From positions 32,226,342-32,290,341 of the forward strand of contig NC_063256.1 in assembly GCF_019578655.1 (NCBI RefSeq): a stretch of DNA of 64,000 nt, given 5' to 3'. Of this stretch, positions 47,199 to 59,196 are shown in pieces. Source of the DNA: Ricinus communis (taxonomy: Eukaryota > Streptophyta > Magnoliopsida > Malpighiales > Euphorbiaceae). A program made the translations under genes and the position numbers. Numbering within the stretch: position 1 is the first letter of the stretch; every line of letters begins with the position of its first letter. The notes under the pieces are model-generated. The model saw only the letters and a program-made list of their open reading frames with translations, was not told where the DNA came from and made no database searches.

Positions 47199-47468
47199 TT
47201 ATGCCAATAAAGTAAAGTAAACTCTTGCCACCGACCCATTCTTGATGTGAAATACCCAAAGGAAAAGTAGAAAAGACAAAGAAGGGAAAAAGGGCAAAAG
47301 GAATTGATAAAAAAGGCTTAGGCCCGGAATTTTTGCATAATTGAGTGCATTATTTTGATGTGCAATTTCACCATTCAAATAATTGAGAATGCCTTCCATT
47401 GACATAATAGTTGCTGACTGCCAACCATGCAGCTCGTATGGTAGGACTCCCAAATCTCTGTAATGATA
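47199..47468 (-). pseudogene. Unidentified exon-like fragment
   Basis: Minus strand. After an acceptor-like TTACAG (about 47464-47469) the frame reads RDLGVLPYELHGWQSATIMS, then MEGILNYLNGEIAHQNNALN and YAKIPG, after which it turns into low-complexity Leu/Phe-rich residues. The first 45 residues have the composition of a real protein, unlike most frames in this AT-rich region. I cannot name the family. It may be a gene fragment captured or left behind near the CACTA element. Confidence 0.3.
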
Positions 47469-47879
47469 TATAATATATAATATAAATAAATATTAAATAT
47501 GATTCGTCTTACACCTTAGACATAAATTATTATTATAAAATCCATATTGTTCCTTAAGTGTGCGAAACCATATGGGATCATATTAAGGAAAAAAATAAAT
47601 AAATGAAACTTTGAGGGTAAAACGCAAACCGCAAGACTTTTTTTTAATAAAAATATTTATTTAATAGCCGTCGCTAAACGCATGTATTAATTTTTTAAAA
47701 AAAATTAATTAGAATTTTAAATTTTTTTAATAAAATTAATTAGCAAACAACATAAACAAGAAGCAGAAATAAAAATTATAAAATTAAAAAGTATAAATAA
47801 TTATATACAAAAATGCATAATAAAAAATACTGTACAAAAATAACAAAATAAAGTATAAACATAAAAGTCTTTAATCGGA

Positions 47880-47978
47880 GCCAATGGATGAGAAGGAATC
47901 ACCATGGTCCTAAGCCGGAAGATCCGGGATAGCAGGTGCAGGTGGTGGAACGAAACAGGCACCAAACATGCGAACCAT
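47880..47978 (-). pseudogene. CACTA second ORF, last part
   Basis: Minus strand: MVRMFGACFVPPPAPAIPDL, then DHGDSFSSIGSD, a Pro-rich C terminus. It continues the frame interrupted by element E at 51052. Confidence 0.5.
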
Positions 47979-48160
47979 GATGATATAATAAAGACAAGAA
48001 TTACAAATGATCCTTTAAGCTTTCAAGGAGGTCCAATGACAAGATCCAAGTCCAAAAGGATGCAAAAAGCTTTGTTGGGCTTAATTAAAGATATTTGGAG
48101 TGTTCAAACACAACAAGGCTCAGCCCAAGATTTAGGATTGCAAAAAGGATAAAAAATCAT
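47979..48160 (+). pseudogene. Element E: integrase C-terminal tail in plus orientation
   Basis: Plus strand: IKTRITNDPLSFQGGPMTRS, then KSKRMQKALLGLIKDIWSVQ and TQQGSAQDLGLQKG, stop. The same tail occurs inverted at 48855-49010. It is followed by CAAAAAGGATAAAAAATCAT, a plausible PPT, and then an LTR, so this is the genuine 3' end of a plus-strand copy. Confidence 0.8.
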
Positions 48161-48854
48161 CAATTTAGTGCAATAAGTTTGGGTTGAACTTATAGGTCCA
48201 ATAAGATTCATTTGAAGCTTTTTTATTTTCATTTTTATTAGGTTTTTCTTAAGTTATGGTGTGATTAGTTGTCTTTTAGAGTTACAAAATGGATGCACAT
48301 AATTAGTCATATTTTGGAGTTACAAAATGGATGCACATAATTAGTTGTCATTTGGGAGTTACAAAATGAGTGACATCAATGTAAAAACAACCACTTTTAA
48401 TAAGTTTTAAGGGGAATTAAAGGAAAAAACGCGGGGAAGCTAAAAAAGACATCCATTTAGGTTTCTTTGTCTTGTTTTGGCTATAAATATCAAAGCCAAA
48501 TCCATTTGTAAACATAGAATTGATGAATGATAATCTTTGTTTGCTCTTTGTGAGTGTTTTTGCTTAAGTTCTTGTATGAACTTTGAACTTATCAAACTAT
48601 TTTTAGTTTGTAGCGTTCTCTAACCAAAATCTTGTGTTTGATTATCAACTTATCAAATCATACTTGGTTTGTGGCGTTTGGAGTTGAATTCAAGTGCTAG
48701 TTTCATTGTTGGAACTAGTTTTCCCTAACTTCACTTGAGGAGATCCTTGGGTTTTGGAATCATCTTGATTGGAGGGTGTTTTCTTGCATTCCATATGTAT
48801 CATAACTCATTAGTTATTGGGGTGTATGGTTGCTAAGATGATGATTTCCTATCA
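48161..48854 (+). repeat. Element E LTR, copy 1
   Basis: 694 bp, from CAATTTAGTGCAATAAG to GATGATTTCCTATCA. It contains TATAAATA at about 48482 and a leader-like sequence after it, supporting plus orientation. Three imperfect copies of GGAGTTACAAAATGGATGCA, each about 40 bp apart, lie at 48280-48375. Near-identical to copy 3. Confidence 0.85.
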
Positions 48855-49937
48855 CTTGTTGTGTTTGAACACTCCAAATATCTTTAATGAAGCCCAACAA
48901 AGCTTCTTGCATCCTTCCGGACTTGGATCTTGTCATTGGACCTCCTTGAAAGCTTAAAGGATCATTTGTAATTCTTGTCTTTATTGCATCATTCCCTCTT
49001 TCCTTGTAAGGATTCATCCTCGAATCAGCCTCATTGTCAACTTCATCACCTACATCAAATAAAAAAAGATCAGCAACATTAAAAGAAGCACTCATATTGC
49101 CATACTCACTTGGCAGATCTATCTTGTAGGCATTGTCATTAATTCTTTCAAGGACTTGGAATGGCCCATCCTCTCTTGGCATTAATTTAGACTTTCTTTG
49201 GCTTGAAAATCTTTCCTTTCTCAAATGTGCCCAAACCCAGTCACCCAGTTCAAATACAACTTTCTTTGTCCTCTTGTTATGTTGCTTTTGATATTGTTGA
49301 TTTCTTTTCTCTATTTGAGCACGCACCTTCTCATGTAAGCTTTTAACAAATTCAGCTTTTTGCTTGCCTTCAAAATTAGCCTTATCAATGGGTAATGGCA
49401 GTAAATCCATTGGAGTTAATGGATTGAACCCATATACAATCTCAAAAGGTGAACAATTTGTTGTACCATGAATACTCCTATTGTATGCAAACTCAACATG
49501 TGGCAAACATTCTTCCCAATTCTTCAAATTTTTTTGAATTATTGCCCTTAATAGTTGTGAGAGAGTCCTATTAACCACCTCCGTTTGTCCTTCCGTTTGT
49601 GGATGACAAGTTGTTGAGAATAGAAGCTTTGTTCCCAACTTGCTCCAAAGTGTCTTCCAAAAGTGGCTAAGAAACTTGACATCTCTATCACTGACAATTG
49701 TCCTTGGAACCCCATGCAATCTTACAATTTCTTTAAAGAACAACCCCGCAATATGAGTTGCATCATCTGTCTTGTGGCATGAAATGAAATGAAATGTGCC
49801 ATTTTGCTAAACCTGTCAACAACAACAAAAATAGAATCTTTTCCTCCCCTTGACCTAGGTAATCCTAGAACAAAGTCCATAGAAATATCTACCCAAGGTT
49901 CATTAGGTATGGGAAGTGGAGTATACAACCCATGATA
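48855..49937 (-). pseudogene. Element E: Ty3/gypsy integrase
   Basis: Minus strand. [20 protein letters not shown] and [18 protein letters not shown] (49928-49722) carry the first Asp. A slip near 49735 is followed by a long open frame, GVPRTIVSDRDVKFLSHFWK (second Asp) and QTEGQTEVVNRTLSQLLRAI (Glu). Then come NRSIHGTTNCSPFEIVYGFN, GDWVWAHLRKERF, KLMPREDGPFQVLERINDNA, and the tail IKTRITNDPLSFQGGPMTRS to IWSVQTQQ. The frame then runs straight into LTR copy 1, adding 13 junk residues; its natural stop is lost. The integrase core is intact over about 290 residues, apart from the slip. Lineage within Ty3/gypsy was not determined. Confidence 0.92.
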
Positions 49938-50358
49938 TGATAGGAAATCATCATCTTAGCAACCACACACCTCAATAACTAATGAGTTATGATACAGATG
50001 GAATGCAAGAAAATACCCTCCTATCAAGATGATTCTAAAACCCAAGGATCTCCTCAAGTGAAGTTAGGAAAAAACTAGTTCCAACAATGAAACTAGCACT
50101 TGAATTCAACTCCAAACGCCACAAACTAAGTATGATTTGATAAATTATGAATCAAACACAAGATTTTGGTTAGAGCATGCCACAAACTAAAAATAGTTTG
50201 ATAAGTTCAAAGTTCATACAAGAACTTAAGCAAAAACATTCACAAAGAGCAAATAAAGATTATCATTCATCAATTCTATGTTTATAAATGGATTTGGCTT
50301 TGATATTTATAGCCAAAACAAGACAAAGAAACCTAAATGGATGTCTTTTGAGCTTCTC
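49938..50358 (-). repeat. Element E LTR, copy 2 (inverted, partial)
   Basis: 421 bp equal to the 3' part of copies 1 and 3 in reverse complement: TGATAGGAAATCATCATC at 49938 to AGACATCC-complement and AGCTTCTCC at 50358. It abuts copy 3 head to head. Confidence 0.88.
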
Positions 50359-51051
50359 CAATTTAGTGCAATAAGTTTGGGCTGAACTCATAGGTCCAAT
50401 AAGATTCATTTGAAGCCTTTTTATTTTCATTTTTATTAGGTTTTTCTTAAGTTATGGTGTGATTAGTTGTCTTTTAGAGTTACAAAATGGATGCATATAA
50501 TTAGTCATAATTTGGAGTTACAAAATGGATGCACTTAATTAGTTGTCATTTGGAAGTTACAAAATGAGTGACATCAATGTAAAAATAGCCACTTTTAATA
50601 AGTTTTAAGGGGAATTAATGGGAAAAACATGGGGAAGCTCAAAAGACATCCATTTAGGTTTCTTTGTCTTATTTTGACTATAAATATCAAAGCCAAATCA
50701 ATTTGTAAACATAGAATTGATGAATAATAATCTTTGTTTGCTCTTTGTGAGTGTTTTTGCTTATGTTCTTGCATGAACTTTGAACTTATCAAACTATTTT
50801 TAGTTTGTGGCATTCTCTAACTAAAATCTTGTGTTGGATTCTCAACTTATCAAATCATACTTGGTTTTTGGTGTTTGGAGTTGAATTCAAGTGCTAGTTT
50901 CATTGTTGGAACTAGTTTTCCCTAACTTCACTTGAGGAGATCCTTGGGTTTTGGAATCATCTTGATTGGAGGGTATTTTCTTGCATTCCATATGTATCAT
51001 AACTCATTAGTTATTGGGATGTATGGTTGCTAAGATAATGATTTCCTATCA
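50359..51051 (+). repeat. Element E LTR, copy 3
   Basis: 693 bp, CAATTTAGTGCAATAAG to GATTTCCTATCA, collinear with copy 1. Followed directly by CACTA coding sequence, so it marks the right edge of the element E block. Confidence 0.88.
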
Positions 51052-52530
51052 CATGCCTTGCATTATTTGCTCGACATCTGCTATGCTGGCATCATACTTC
51101 TAATCCAGCTCTGCTCTTATCTCGCGTCTGAGCGCCTTCTGCAACTGATCAGAGGTAGTGCTATTGGAGCTACGGGACTGGGTGAAGGTAGGCGCCTCTG
51201 AACCCAACCCGTATATGCACTACTTCTTCTCCCTGACGACGACATCGATGAATAAATGTGAATATCAATCGATGGAGGATTAGAAGAACCCTAGCCGAAC
51301 TGAGAGGCAGCAGTTGCTCGTGCCTCAATAATATCCTGTAATAGACATAAATTAAAATTAATTATCATATTAAACTAAAATAGTAGAAATATTAATTGAA
51401 CTTTTATAAGTTATAAGTAACTTACAACGATATGTTGGGATTTGCTATCGATGAACTAGTCGTCGGTCTTGTTGTGCAACCGACATAACAACTTAAAGGT
51501 GGTAGGCTTACAACCCAACTCCCTAACCTAAACAAAAGAAGATGGTTAGATTAAAGATCATTATATGTTACAAATTTAATTAATACTTATAAATAAAGTA
51601 CATAACTTTATTAATTTGTACAGTGCCTGCTTGTGGTCGGTGGTCGGTGGCCGACCTCGACCCAACAGTGTGACAAGTAGGCCTTATACTAGGGTTAGAA
51701 ACCTCAGTAAGACAATTCTTGCTATGAGTCTCAAAGGCTGCCTTCACCTCGAGCCTTTTCTAGTAGTATGCCCAATGGGCCTAGGTGTCCTCTGCGACAT
51801 ATCGAGGCCACTTTCCGCTCCTCTTCCAGCCAGATATCATATTGCGGTATCTCTAGCCTACCTGCTTATTCCAAGCAGGTCGGAGCTGGTCTTCATACCT
51901 CGGGTCCCAAATGAAAAATTTCTACAAAAATAAAAAAAAAATATTAATATTAATCAATTATAAATAATAAATTACTGAATAATCATAATATTTATTACCT
52001 TCCACTCAATGAAGTACGAGTCCTTCATCACCTTGGACATGAATTGCCACGCGTACCCCTCACGCTCTATAGCATTCTTGAAGATCTGTGTGGCCCTCCT
52101 CGAGCACAAATGAGAGCTACTAGCCTGTATCCAAGAAATTTAATGCAGTTAGTTTAGACAAGAATATTTAATGTATTTCTAGTAAATATCAATATTAAAA
52201 AATTAATAACTTATATTATCTATCATTCTCAATACATAGGGCTTCAAACTCCTCAATGATAATCCGATCAGTGAGGTCCCCTCAAGTGGTGGCACAGATG
52301 TAGTGAGAGATAGAATAATGGTGGGGTGGTGGATTAGCGGTGAGTGGTGGAACAATAATAGAAGGTGAAAAATATATGGGTTTAGTGGAGGGTGGTAAAG
52401 GCAACATTGGCCTCGAACTGGGTGTAAAGCTAGATGTTGAAGAATCTGTCTAGGTGTCTCCATGGTAGGAGGTAAGAGTGGTAGAGTAGGTCATTCGCGG
52501 TGCTCCTTACGAGGGCGTCTGTCTGCCATC
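51052..52530 (-). pseudogene. CACTA second ORF (Transposase_24-like)
   Basis: Minus strand in several exons. MADRRPRK near 52530 begins it. Then IFKNAIEREGYAWQFMSKVM (52080), FIWDPRYEDQLRPAWNKQVG, a stop, YRNMISGWKRSGKWPRYVAE and HWAYYxKRLEVKAAFETHSK, SNPSIRPTCHTVGSRSA (51920-51630). Further left are VRELGCKPTTFKLLCRLHNK and an acidic/Ser-rich part. The pattern of W-x-x-SGKxPxYVxxDxWxxW, then KxxFExxSKN and HTxGS is that of the plant Transposase_24 (Ptta/En/Spm) family. Three or more stops break it. The last part lies beyond element E at 47880. Confidence 0.8.
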
Positions 52531-52719
52531 TAAATTATTTCATTTTTTCCAATATTGCAAACACTATTAGTTTATTTTAAACACACTCATAAGAAGCTTA
52601 AATTAATATATAAAGTAGTCAATGTAAAAATAGCATAAAATAAAAAGAAGTCATAATATATATGAGTTAATTATAGAAAACAACTTATATGTCTAAGTAT
52701 TATTATTATCTAACTCTTC

Positions 52720-53915
52720 ATTCTAGTTGTCTATTTCTAAATTAAGTTCCAAGTCATCGTCACTGCTGGCAGTTTCATCTCCAAGTTCTATAACCCACCA
52801 TCCACATCATTCAAAAAAGCTGAGTCTTCGTCTAATTGTATCGGAACATAAACATTCAATTGATTCTCCTGAAAGGTGGTGTTAGAGCTAGTGGAGTTTT
52901 AGATTCAGTCTTTGGAACATCCACATCAGATGTCGCTTTTATTTTACAAATGGCCCACTAGTCGCTCTTGTGCCGACGCAAGCTCAAATATGTACAATAA
53001 TATACCTGATTTGCCTGAACTAAAAGTATAAATGGTTCGTACTAATTAAACTTGTGCTTACGGTTTACATCAACAAGCTTCTACTCGGTATGCACTTTTG
53101 TATCCAAATTCGGTGTTGGGTCAAACTAGTCACACTTGAATACTATAGTCTTTTTTAATTGGTAACTCTAGGTACTCCAATTGTAAAAATACTAACAATC
53201 AACCATAATAATCACTCTCATCCATACTGTAACTTGAACCTCATAAGCACACTCCACTATTCATTGTTGATCTACCTGAACCGTACCTAGTGTGAAATCT
53301 AAACCCATTAACAAAATACCCTAGATAGGTAACAACTGATCTGAAAGGACCCCTGGATAGATCCTTTATTAGTTGGTTCATTTCATTATCACTTGCCTAC
53401 AATTGAAAGGGATTTCCTATTGTTACCTAAAGAGGATTAGAAGCTTAGTTGTATTATGAAGTACTATGTAAAAAAAACTTACATAACTTTTGAATCAATG
53501 TGCAAACTCATTTTTCAAGTTTAGCATCCAGTTGTTGACTGGACATGTTTGATTTCCTTATTTTTAATTATTCGACATACAGCCTTTCAGAATTTTAACT
53601 ACAAATAGTAAATAAGAAGTAAAAAAATAAATTATAATTTATTTAAGGTAAACAACAATTAAGGGTTGGCATTCACAGTAATTAAGTAATATGTAATTGC
53701 GAGCGACATTATACTCTTCGTCTGTCATGTACCTTGTTTATCCCCTTCTAAAAGGTCAGCCTGGATGATTAAATATAAAAAGTTTCTCATCCTCATTTTC
53801 CATAATGTTTGCATATCCACCATCATTTCGAGGCATATTTCTATGTTTTATGGTGCGTAACCTCAAAATAGTAAGAACAAAATGAGGATGCCTCTTTCCA
53901 CTAAGTAAGCATTGC
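52720..53915 (-). pseudogene. CACTA TNP2 transposase, C-terminal region (DUF4216)
   Basis: Minus strand fragments downstream of the DUF4218 part. HFVLTILRLRTIKHRNMPRN and DDEEYNVARNYILLNYC (53870-53690) are followed by IGNPFQLxASDNEMNQLIKD, LSRGPFRSVVTYLGYFVNGF and RFHTRYGSGRSTMNSGVCL with DESDYYG (53420-53210), which is the DUF4216 signature. The end gives DVPKTESKTPLALTPPFRRI near 52880. Frequent stops. Confidence 0.75.
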
Positions 53916-53919
53916 ATAT

Positions 53920-54300
53920 TTACGCTTCAACCTTTTCTTTATTTCTAACATTATTTTTTATCTTTTGAAGGTACCTCTCAAAATAATACATCCATCTATA
54001 TTGAACTGTCCCAACAATTCTCACTTCATAAGCTAGAAGGACCAGTAAATGTTCTATGGAATCAAAAAAGCTTGGAGGAAAAATTTGTTCCAACTTATAT
54101 AGAATAACAAGAATGTCTCTCTCCAATCGAAGCATATCATCAATACTTATGGGATTAGCTATCAGTTCAGGGCGTCCACCGTAATTATTAAGATCCTCAC
54201 TAGAGGCAAAATGAATAAACTCCTCCAGACCATCAAAAAAATCTTGGTCCAGAACTCCCCTCGTAAAACTAGAATACACCCATTGATGATTTGAACTTAA
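53920..54300 (-). pseudogene. CACTA TNP2: Transpos_assoc N terminus fused to DUF4218
   Basis: Open minus-strand frame of 119 codons. Residues 1-30 (YSSFTRGVLDQDFFDGLEEF, IHFASSE), preceded upstream by SNHQWV, resemble the N-terminal Transpos_assoc domain of TNP2 transposases. From about residue 50 it is DUF4218: MLRLERDILVILYKLEQIFP, PSFFDSIEHLLVLLAYEVRI, VGTVQYRWMYYFERYLQKIK and NNVRNKEKVEA. In a full TNP2 protein several hundred residues with the Transposase_21 catalytic core separate these domains. Here they are joined in frame, so the core has been deleted without breaking the ORF. Confidence 0.65.
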
Positions 54301-56270
54301 CTTTACCTATTATAATTGGACATAATATTTTTAAATATTACTTAGTGTTTATTTCAATTTTTACACCCATGTAAGTCATGTGTTCACTTCAAAGGTAGGA
54401 ACCTATGCCATTCAGAAATGCGTCATCCGTTCAACTATTTGACGTTTATTCGCACATTTGTAGAAAATTTGACAACATCTCCCCTAGTTCTCCGAATGCA
54501 CGAAATAGAATATGAGTTATCACATATTCTAATATGCACACGAAGAACAAAAGAAACATATTGTCGATTAATTTATATATGGAATGGATAAATATCAAAC
54601 AGTCTTTTTGTAGGTAACATATTTCTAAACTGCCCACGCTGGACAATTTAGTGACCTCTCACTCTTTAGACAAAGACATCGAACAACAGTCTATGGTTTT
54701 TGATCTATGTGAATATTCTCTTATTCCTATTATTGTTAGATTTTCTTAAATTTAAATCTAATTTTATAACTATTTAAGTATTTTAGATACTTTTTTAGGA
54801 TATTATTTTATTCCAAAAAATAATAAAATTACTAAGTTAGTTATTATTATAGTTTTCTACAAATTCTTATTTTTATTTTTATTTTTAGGGATATTCTTTT
54901 ACCTCTAAAATTCTATTAAAATTTCGGTAAAGTTTCCCCTATAATATCAACATACCTCCTATAAAACGAATCCAATTTCTAAGTAAAAAACATTCTAAAT
55001 ATATCCTCAAACTTAATTACTACGAACATCTATATCCACAACACATACCATATACGTCAAATATAGCCTTATTTAACATGCCACCTAAAAGCACATCTTA
55101 TTTCAAATTTTATTTATCCCAAGTTTGTTAATATGTCAGTCATATACTAATATATTTATCAATCAATGTTTAATAAATAACCAATAAATTTTAATTATAT
55201 AACCATAAATAAAATTATTAAATTCATATTGCTTATTAATGTATTTATTAACTTATTCAATATATACTTACCGCTTGCTAAGTAAACTATTTGACCGCAA
55301 ATCGCAGACAATAAAACCCAATAAACCCAATAGTTTTTTACCGCAAAAAAACTATTTGAAAATAAAAATAAAAATAGATAATTATAATTAAATAACTAAA
55401 CTAATAATAAATAATGAATAGATATTATAATAATTACATTAATAAAAATTTAACTTAATAAATATAAATTGAATTATGCAATATAAAATATAATAACATA
55501 ATTCCTTTTACTTAAATCTTAATAAAATATAATAGAAATTTTATAATAAACTTAACCTATTTTTTATACTTAATTTTTTAGTCTATTTAAGTTTGTTAAA
55601 TCTTTTAATATAAATTTTTAAAACTTAAGTTAATCAAATATAATTAAATTAAAGTAAATGTAAAAGAAAATTTATTTAATAAATTTAACCTAATTTTTTA
55701 TACTTTAATTTTTTAACTTAATTTTTTAAAATATAACTTAATAAAATATAATGAAATCCAATATGACATAAGTTTTAATTATAATTTAAACCTGCTTTTT
55801 TATTCTTAATTTTTTTAACCTAATATTTTAAAATATGACATCATAAAATTTAATTTAATTAAATATTAAATATAACAAAAATTAAATATTAATTTTTTAA
55901 CCTCATTCTTTAACAAAATAAAATACAAATAATATAAAGTACATTAAATTAAATAATTAAAAGAAAAACTAAATTACATAATTAAAAAAAATATATTATA
56001 TTTATATAATATACTTGTCACTAAAGAAAGGAGGAACGCCGGAAAGAGGAGGAAGGCCAGAGGGGATGAACACCGGTGGGATAACTTTTCAGTCAAAAAA
56101 ATATAAATAAAAATATGAAATAAAAAAACATAAATACAAACTTACCTTGGCGATAGCAATGGCAGCGACACTAGGGAAGGGGGAGGAGGAGGTTGAGGAG
56201 GAAGAGAAGGGAAGTGGGAGGGAGAGAAAGGGAGAGGAGAGGAAAAGAGGGAAAAAAAGGAGATTGTCAA
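54301..56270. other. CACTA 5' interior, AT-rich, no coding content recognised
   Basis: Mostly A/T-rich sequence with many TTTAACCTAATTTTTT-like phrases repeated at 55550-55900 (approximate units of TTTAACTTAATTTTTTAAAATAT). A G/A-rich block at 56150-56260 gives a Pro-rich shadow frame. The transposase core expected here was not found. Confidence 0.55.
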
Positions 56271-56279
56271 TTTTAAAAG

Positions 56280-56733
56280 TCTAAAATTTAGCGACGGATG
56301 GCGTCCGTCGCTAAATTTTAGGTTCTTAAAAAAATTATACTGAAACACCATCATTTCAATAAACTTTTAAACTATAGGGTGACATATAAATATTTTTAGG
56401 CTCCTTTTAGCAATGGGAACCTCCCGTCACTATTTATTGCGTCTAGCAATGAACTTTCTATCTATCGCTAGATGAACCAGCTAGCGACGATATATGCTGT
56501 CGCTAAAAAGAAAAGGAAAGACGCCAAACTTTGGTGATGGCATGCTTGCCGTCGCTAAATAGCCGTCGTAAGACCGTAGCTACTAAATGTGCCAAACTTT
56601 GGCGCCTTAACAGCGATGGCGACTTGTCCGTCGCTATATTGTCGCCATTTAATATTGTAACACTATGTCGCTAAGCCATCATTATCCCATCGCCAGATAC
56701 TATTCGTCGCTAAATGCAAGAATTCTTGTAGTG
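56280..56733. repeat. CACTA subterminal repeats and right terminus
   Basis: At least ten copies of (T)AGCGACGG / CCGTCGCTA variants lie between 56288 and 56715, some as inverted pairs (for example TAGCGACGGATGGCGTCCGTCGCTA). They end at AATTCTTGTAGTG, the reverse complement of CACTACAAGAATT, with terminal G at 56733. These are the sites bound by TNPA-type proteins in known CACTA systems. A possible 3-bp duplication (GAA, 56734-56736) cannot be paired because the left end is missing. Confidence 0.88.
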
Positions 56734-56736
56734 GAA

Positions 56737-57412
56737 TTCTAACTAGTTGTTTTCTTATGCATTGCACGATTATTAATTTTATTTTTATTATAAATAAAAA
56801 TTTAAATGAAGAATTATTAATATTTTATTATTACTTATCATATTTTAAAAAGTAATAATAATTTAAAATATTTTTAGTTGTCTTTTTTAATCGAATTTCT
56901 AATATTTTAAGATTTTATTAATATTATAAATATAAAAATTATTTTATAATATTTATTAATTAATTTGTTGATTAACATATAAAATTAATATTACTAATAT
57001 TGTTTATATGCTATTTCTTAAGATTACGAATTATTAAATAATTAGAAAGATAAACTTATTAATTAATATATTAATTACACGATAAATATAAAAATTATAT
57101 ATTCGCATAATAGTTATGTCCTAAACATAAATATATATATTAGAAAAATTCTATGTTTTATTTTATTTATTATATAATTATATAATTAATATGTTATTTT
57201 TAAAATTAAAACTTATTTATAAATTAATATAGTATTAATAAGATATAGCTAAAACATTATTTTGAAAGATTAACCATTATCTAATTAGAAAAAATTAATT
57301 AATTAATTAATTAATATTAAAAATTATAAAATTATATATCGGCTTAAATCTCATGTGCTAAAAATTACATATATAAAAAGTTTTCATATGTCAAAATAAT
57401 AACACATATTAA

Positions 57413-57445
<33 letters not shown>

Positions 57446-59196
57446 ATTTGAAATACTTAAATTTACTGGAGTTAACTCGATTATAGTAAAAGAATTTATT
57501 CTATATTTTAATTTGATATCCTCTTAAACCTCAAAAAAATTTCTACTAAGTATAGTTCAAGCTCAATTTTATGTTTATAATTAAATAAACTATAACTATA
57601 TCATAAATTGTTATTCATGTTTTATAATGTTAAATTAATAAAAAGAATTGAATCCTCAAATAAATTTATGATTTTTCTTTCTTTCTTTTCCAAATTGATG
57701 GGCTACTTAAGTTGATATTATGATATTAAAATTTAAATCAAATTATTATTTGAACTATTTGAATTCAAACTCGATTCTATCAGAATTAAATTAATTTTAA
57801 ATATATTACTGAATTGAGTTTAAATAAATCATTAATAATTTCATTTTTCAAAACCCTTTTTTAGTATTATGATTGCTAAGAATATGTTTATTTAAAAAAA
57901 TTCCTCTAATTCAAGACTTGCTTCAGGAGAGAAACCTGTTGTTTTTCTATAAGTAGGATTGATAAATCGGTTTAAAACTTTTTTCAAAAATCCAATAAAT
58001 CAAAAGAAAAAGTTTCAAGTATACTTTTTAATATGCAACAACAATAACTCTAATATCATGAATAAATTTGGTTTTTCTATCTTCCATATAATAAATAGTA
58101 ACATGTAAATTAATACACTCTCATTAAGCTTCATTATACTTCAAAAACAAAGATCTTATAAAAATTGTTCATCTTTTACCATCAAAGAGTTGGTATTATA
58201 AAAATGGGAACCACGGCTTTTGGAATCATGTGTTGGGAAAGTGCTGGGATCATTTTCTCAAAGAGCTTTTTGTGGAGGAAGAATATGTCATAGCTTCGAT
58301 CAGATTCAATTGTAGTTTACCCATACTGTTGTTGTTCACGTTGATATTTGCTGAATATGTCGTTTTCTTTTAATGAGAAAAAGACCTCATAGTATCTTTT
58401 TTTAGAGACGAGCAATCTGCTGATAATACTAAATATTAAAATTTTTTTAAAGATAATAAATCGAACCAAACTTGATAAATAAAGTAACGGATTGAACTGA
58501 ATAATTTCGATTCAGTTGAATTCATCAATTTTAAAAAATCAAAATTGAAATAGAAATTAAATTAAAAGTCTAACTAATTGATTTGATTTTTAGTTATTCA
58601 TTTCAGTTGAATTTTACTGTACATCTTTATACTTTAGCTAATAAGTTTTTGTCCAGTGGAATGTTAAAATTTTCAATTATTAAAAGTTTTAAATTAGATT
58701 TTCACTCATTATAAAATTAAAATTTCTTTTATATTATTTATGGTTCGTGCTAAACTTGAATTGCATGCAATTTTCTGGGCTGCACTTACTTAAAATGGTT
58801 AATACTCATATTTCAAAATTCTAAAACTTAAAGGTTTTAGGTTCACTTTTCACTCACCAAAAGAGTTTGATTTTCTTTTCCATTATTTGTGGTTTGTCCT
58901 CTTTTTGAATTATTTGATATGTATTTGAAACTACACCTACTTGAAATTTATAATCCGGCAAAGAAAAGAAAAATCTTTATGCTTTAAGAATAATGGCCTA
59001 CCATTTTGGATGAGAAAAAGACTACTAATAAAACCTTTATATATCTAGGATGATGGCCTTTTTTGGATGAGAAATAAAGAACCACTCATACAAAGTCTAT
59101 TTATTTAGGATAATGGATTTACTATCCATTAGGAAGATTGGTCACATATATTAGAAGCATGTGAGCAACTTATTTTCATTGAGCTTGACCTAAGAG
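56737..59196. other. AT-rich intergenic sequence
   Basis: No gene recognised. Contains an AATT/TTAA-rich run (about 57290-57322) and an AT dinucleotide run (57411-57443). Confidence 0.6.
57411..57443. repeat. (AT)n microsatellite
   Basis: ATATACATATATAT...ATATAC: an AT run of about 13 units after an ATATAC start. Confidence 0.9.

Larger units (their letters stand above)
47660..56733 (-). mobile_element. CACTA (En/Spm-like) DNA transposon
   Basis: The right end is a canonical terminus: the minus strand from 56733 reads CACTACAAGAATTC. The 430 bp inside it is packed with both orientations of the subterminal repeat CCGTCGCTAAA / TAGCGACGG. A single copy of this repeat (GCCGTCGCTAAACG, 47666-47679) marks the other side, but the left CACTA terminus was not found, so that boundary is approximate. 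The coding remains, TNP2-type and Transposase_24-type, are on the minus strand. The element has been invaded by Ty3/gypsy E at 47979-51051. Confidence 0.85.

Noticed and set aside
47904..48152. 82-aa frame taken as an independent small gene
   Set aside because: From about residue 26 it is the integrase tail of element E; the beginning is reverse-strand CACTA sequence read through.
51616..51933. 105-aa plus-strand frame
   Set aside because: Shadow of the Transposase_24-like coding sequence on the minus strand, which gives the conserved motifs.
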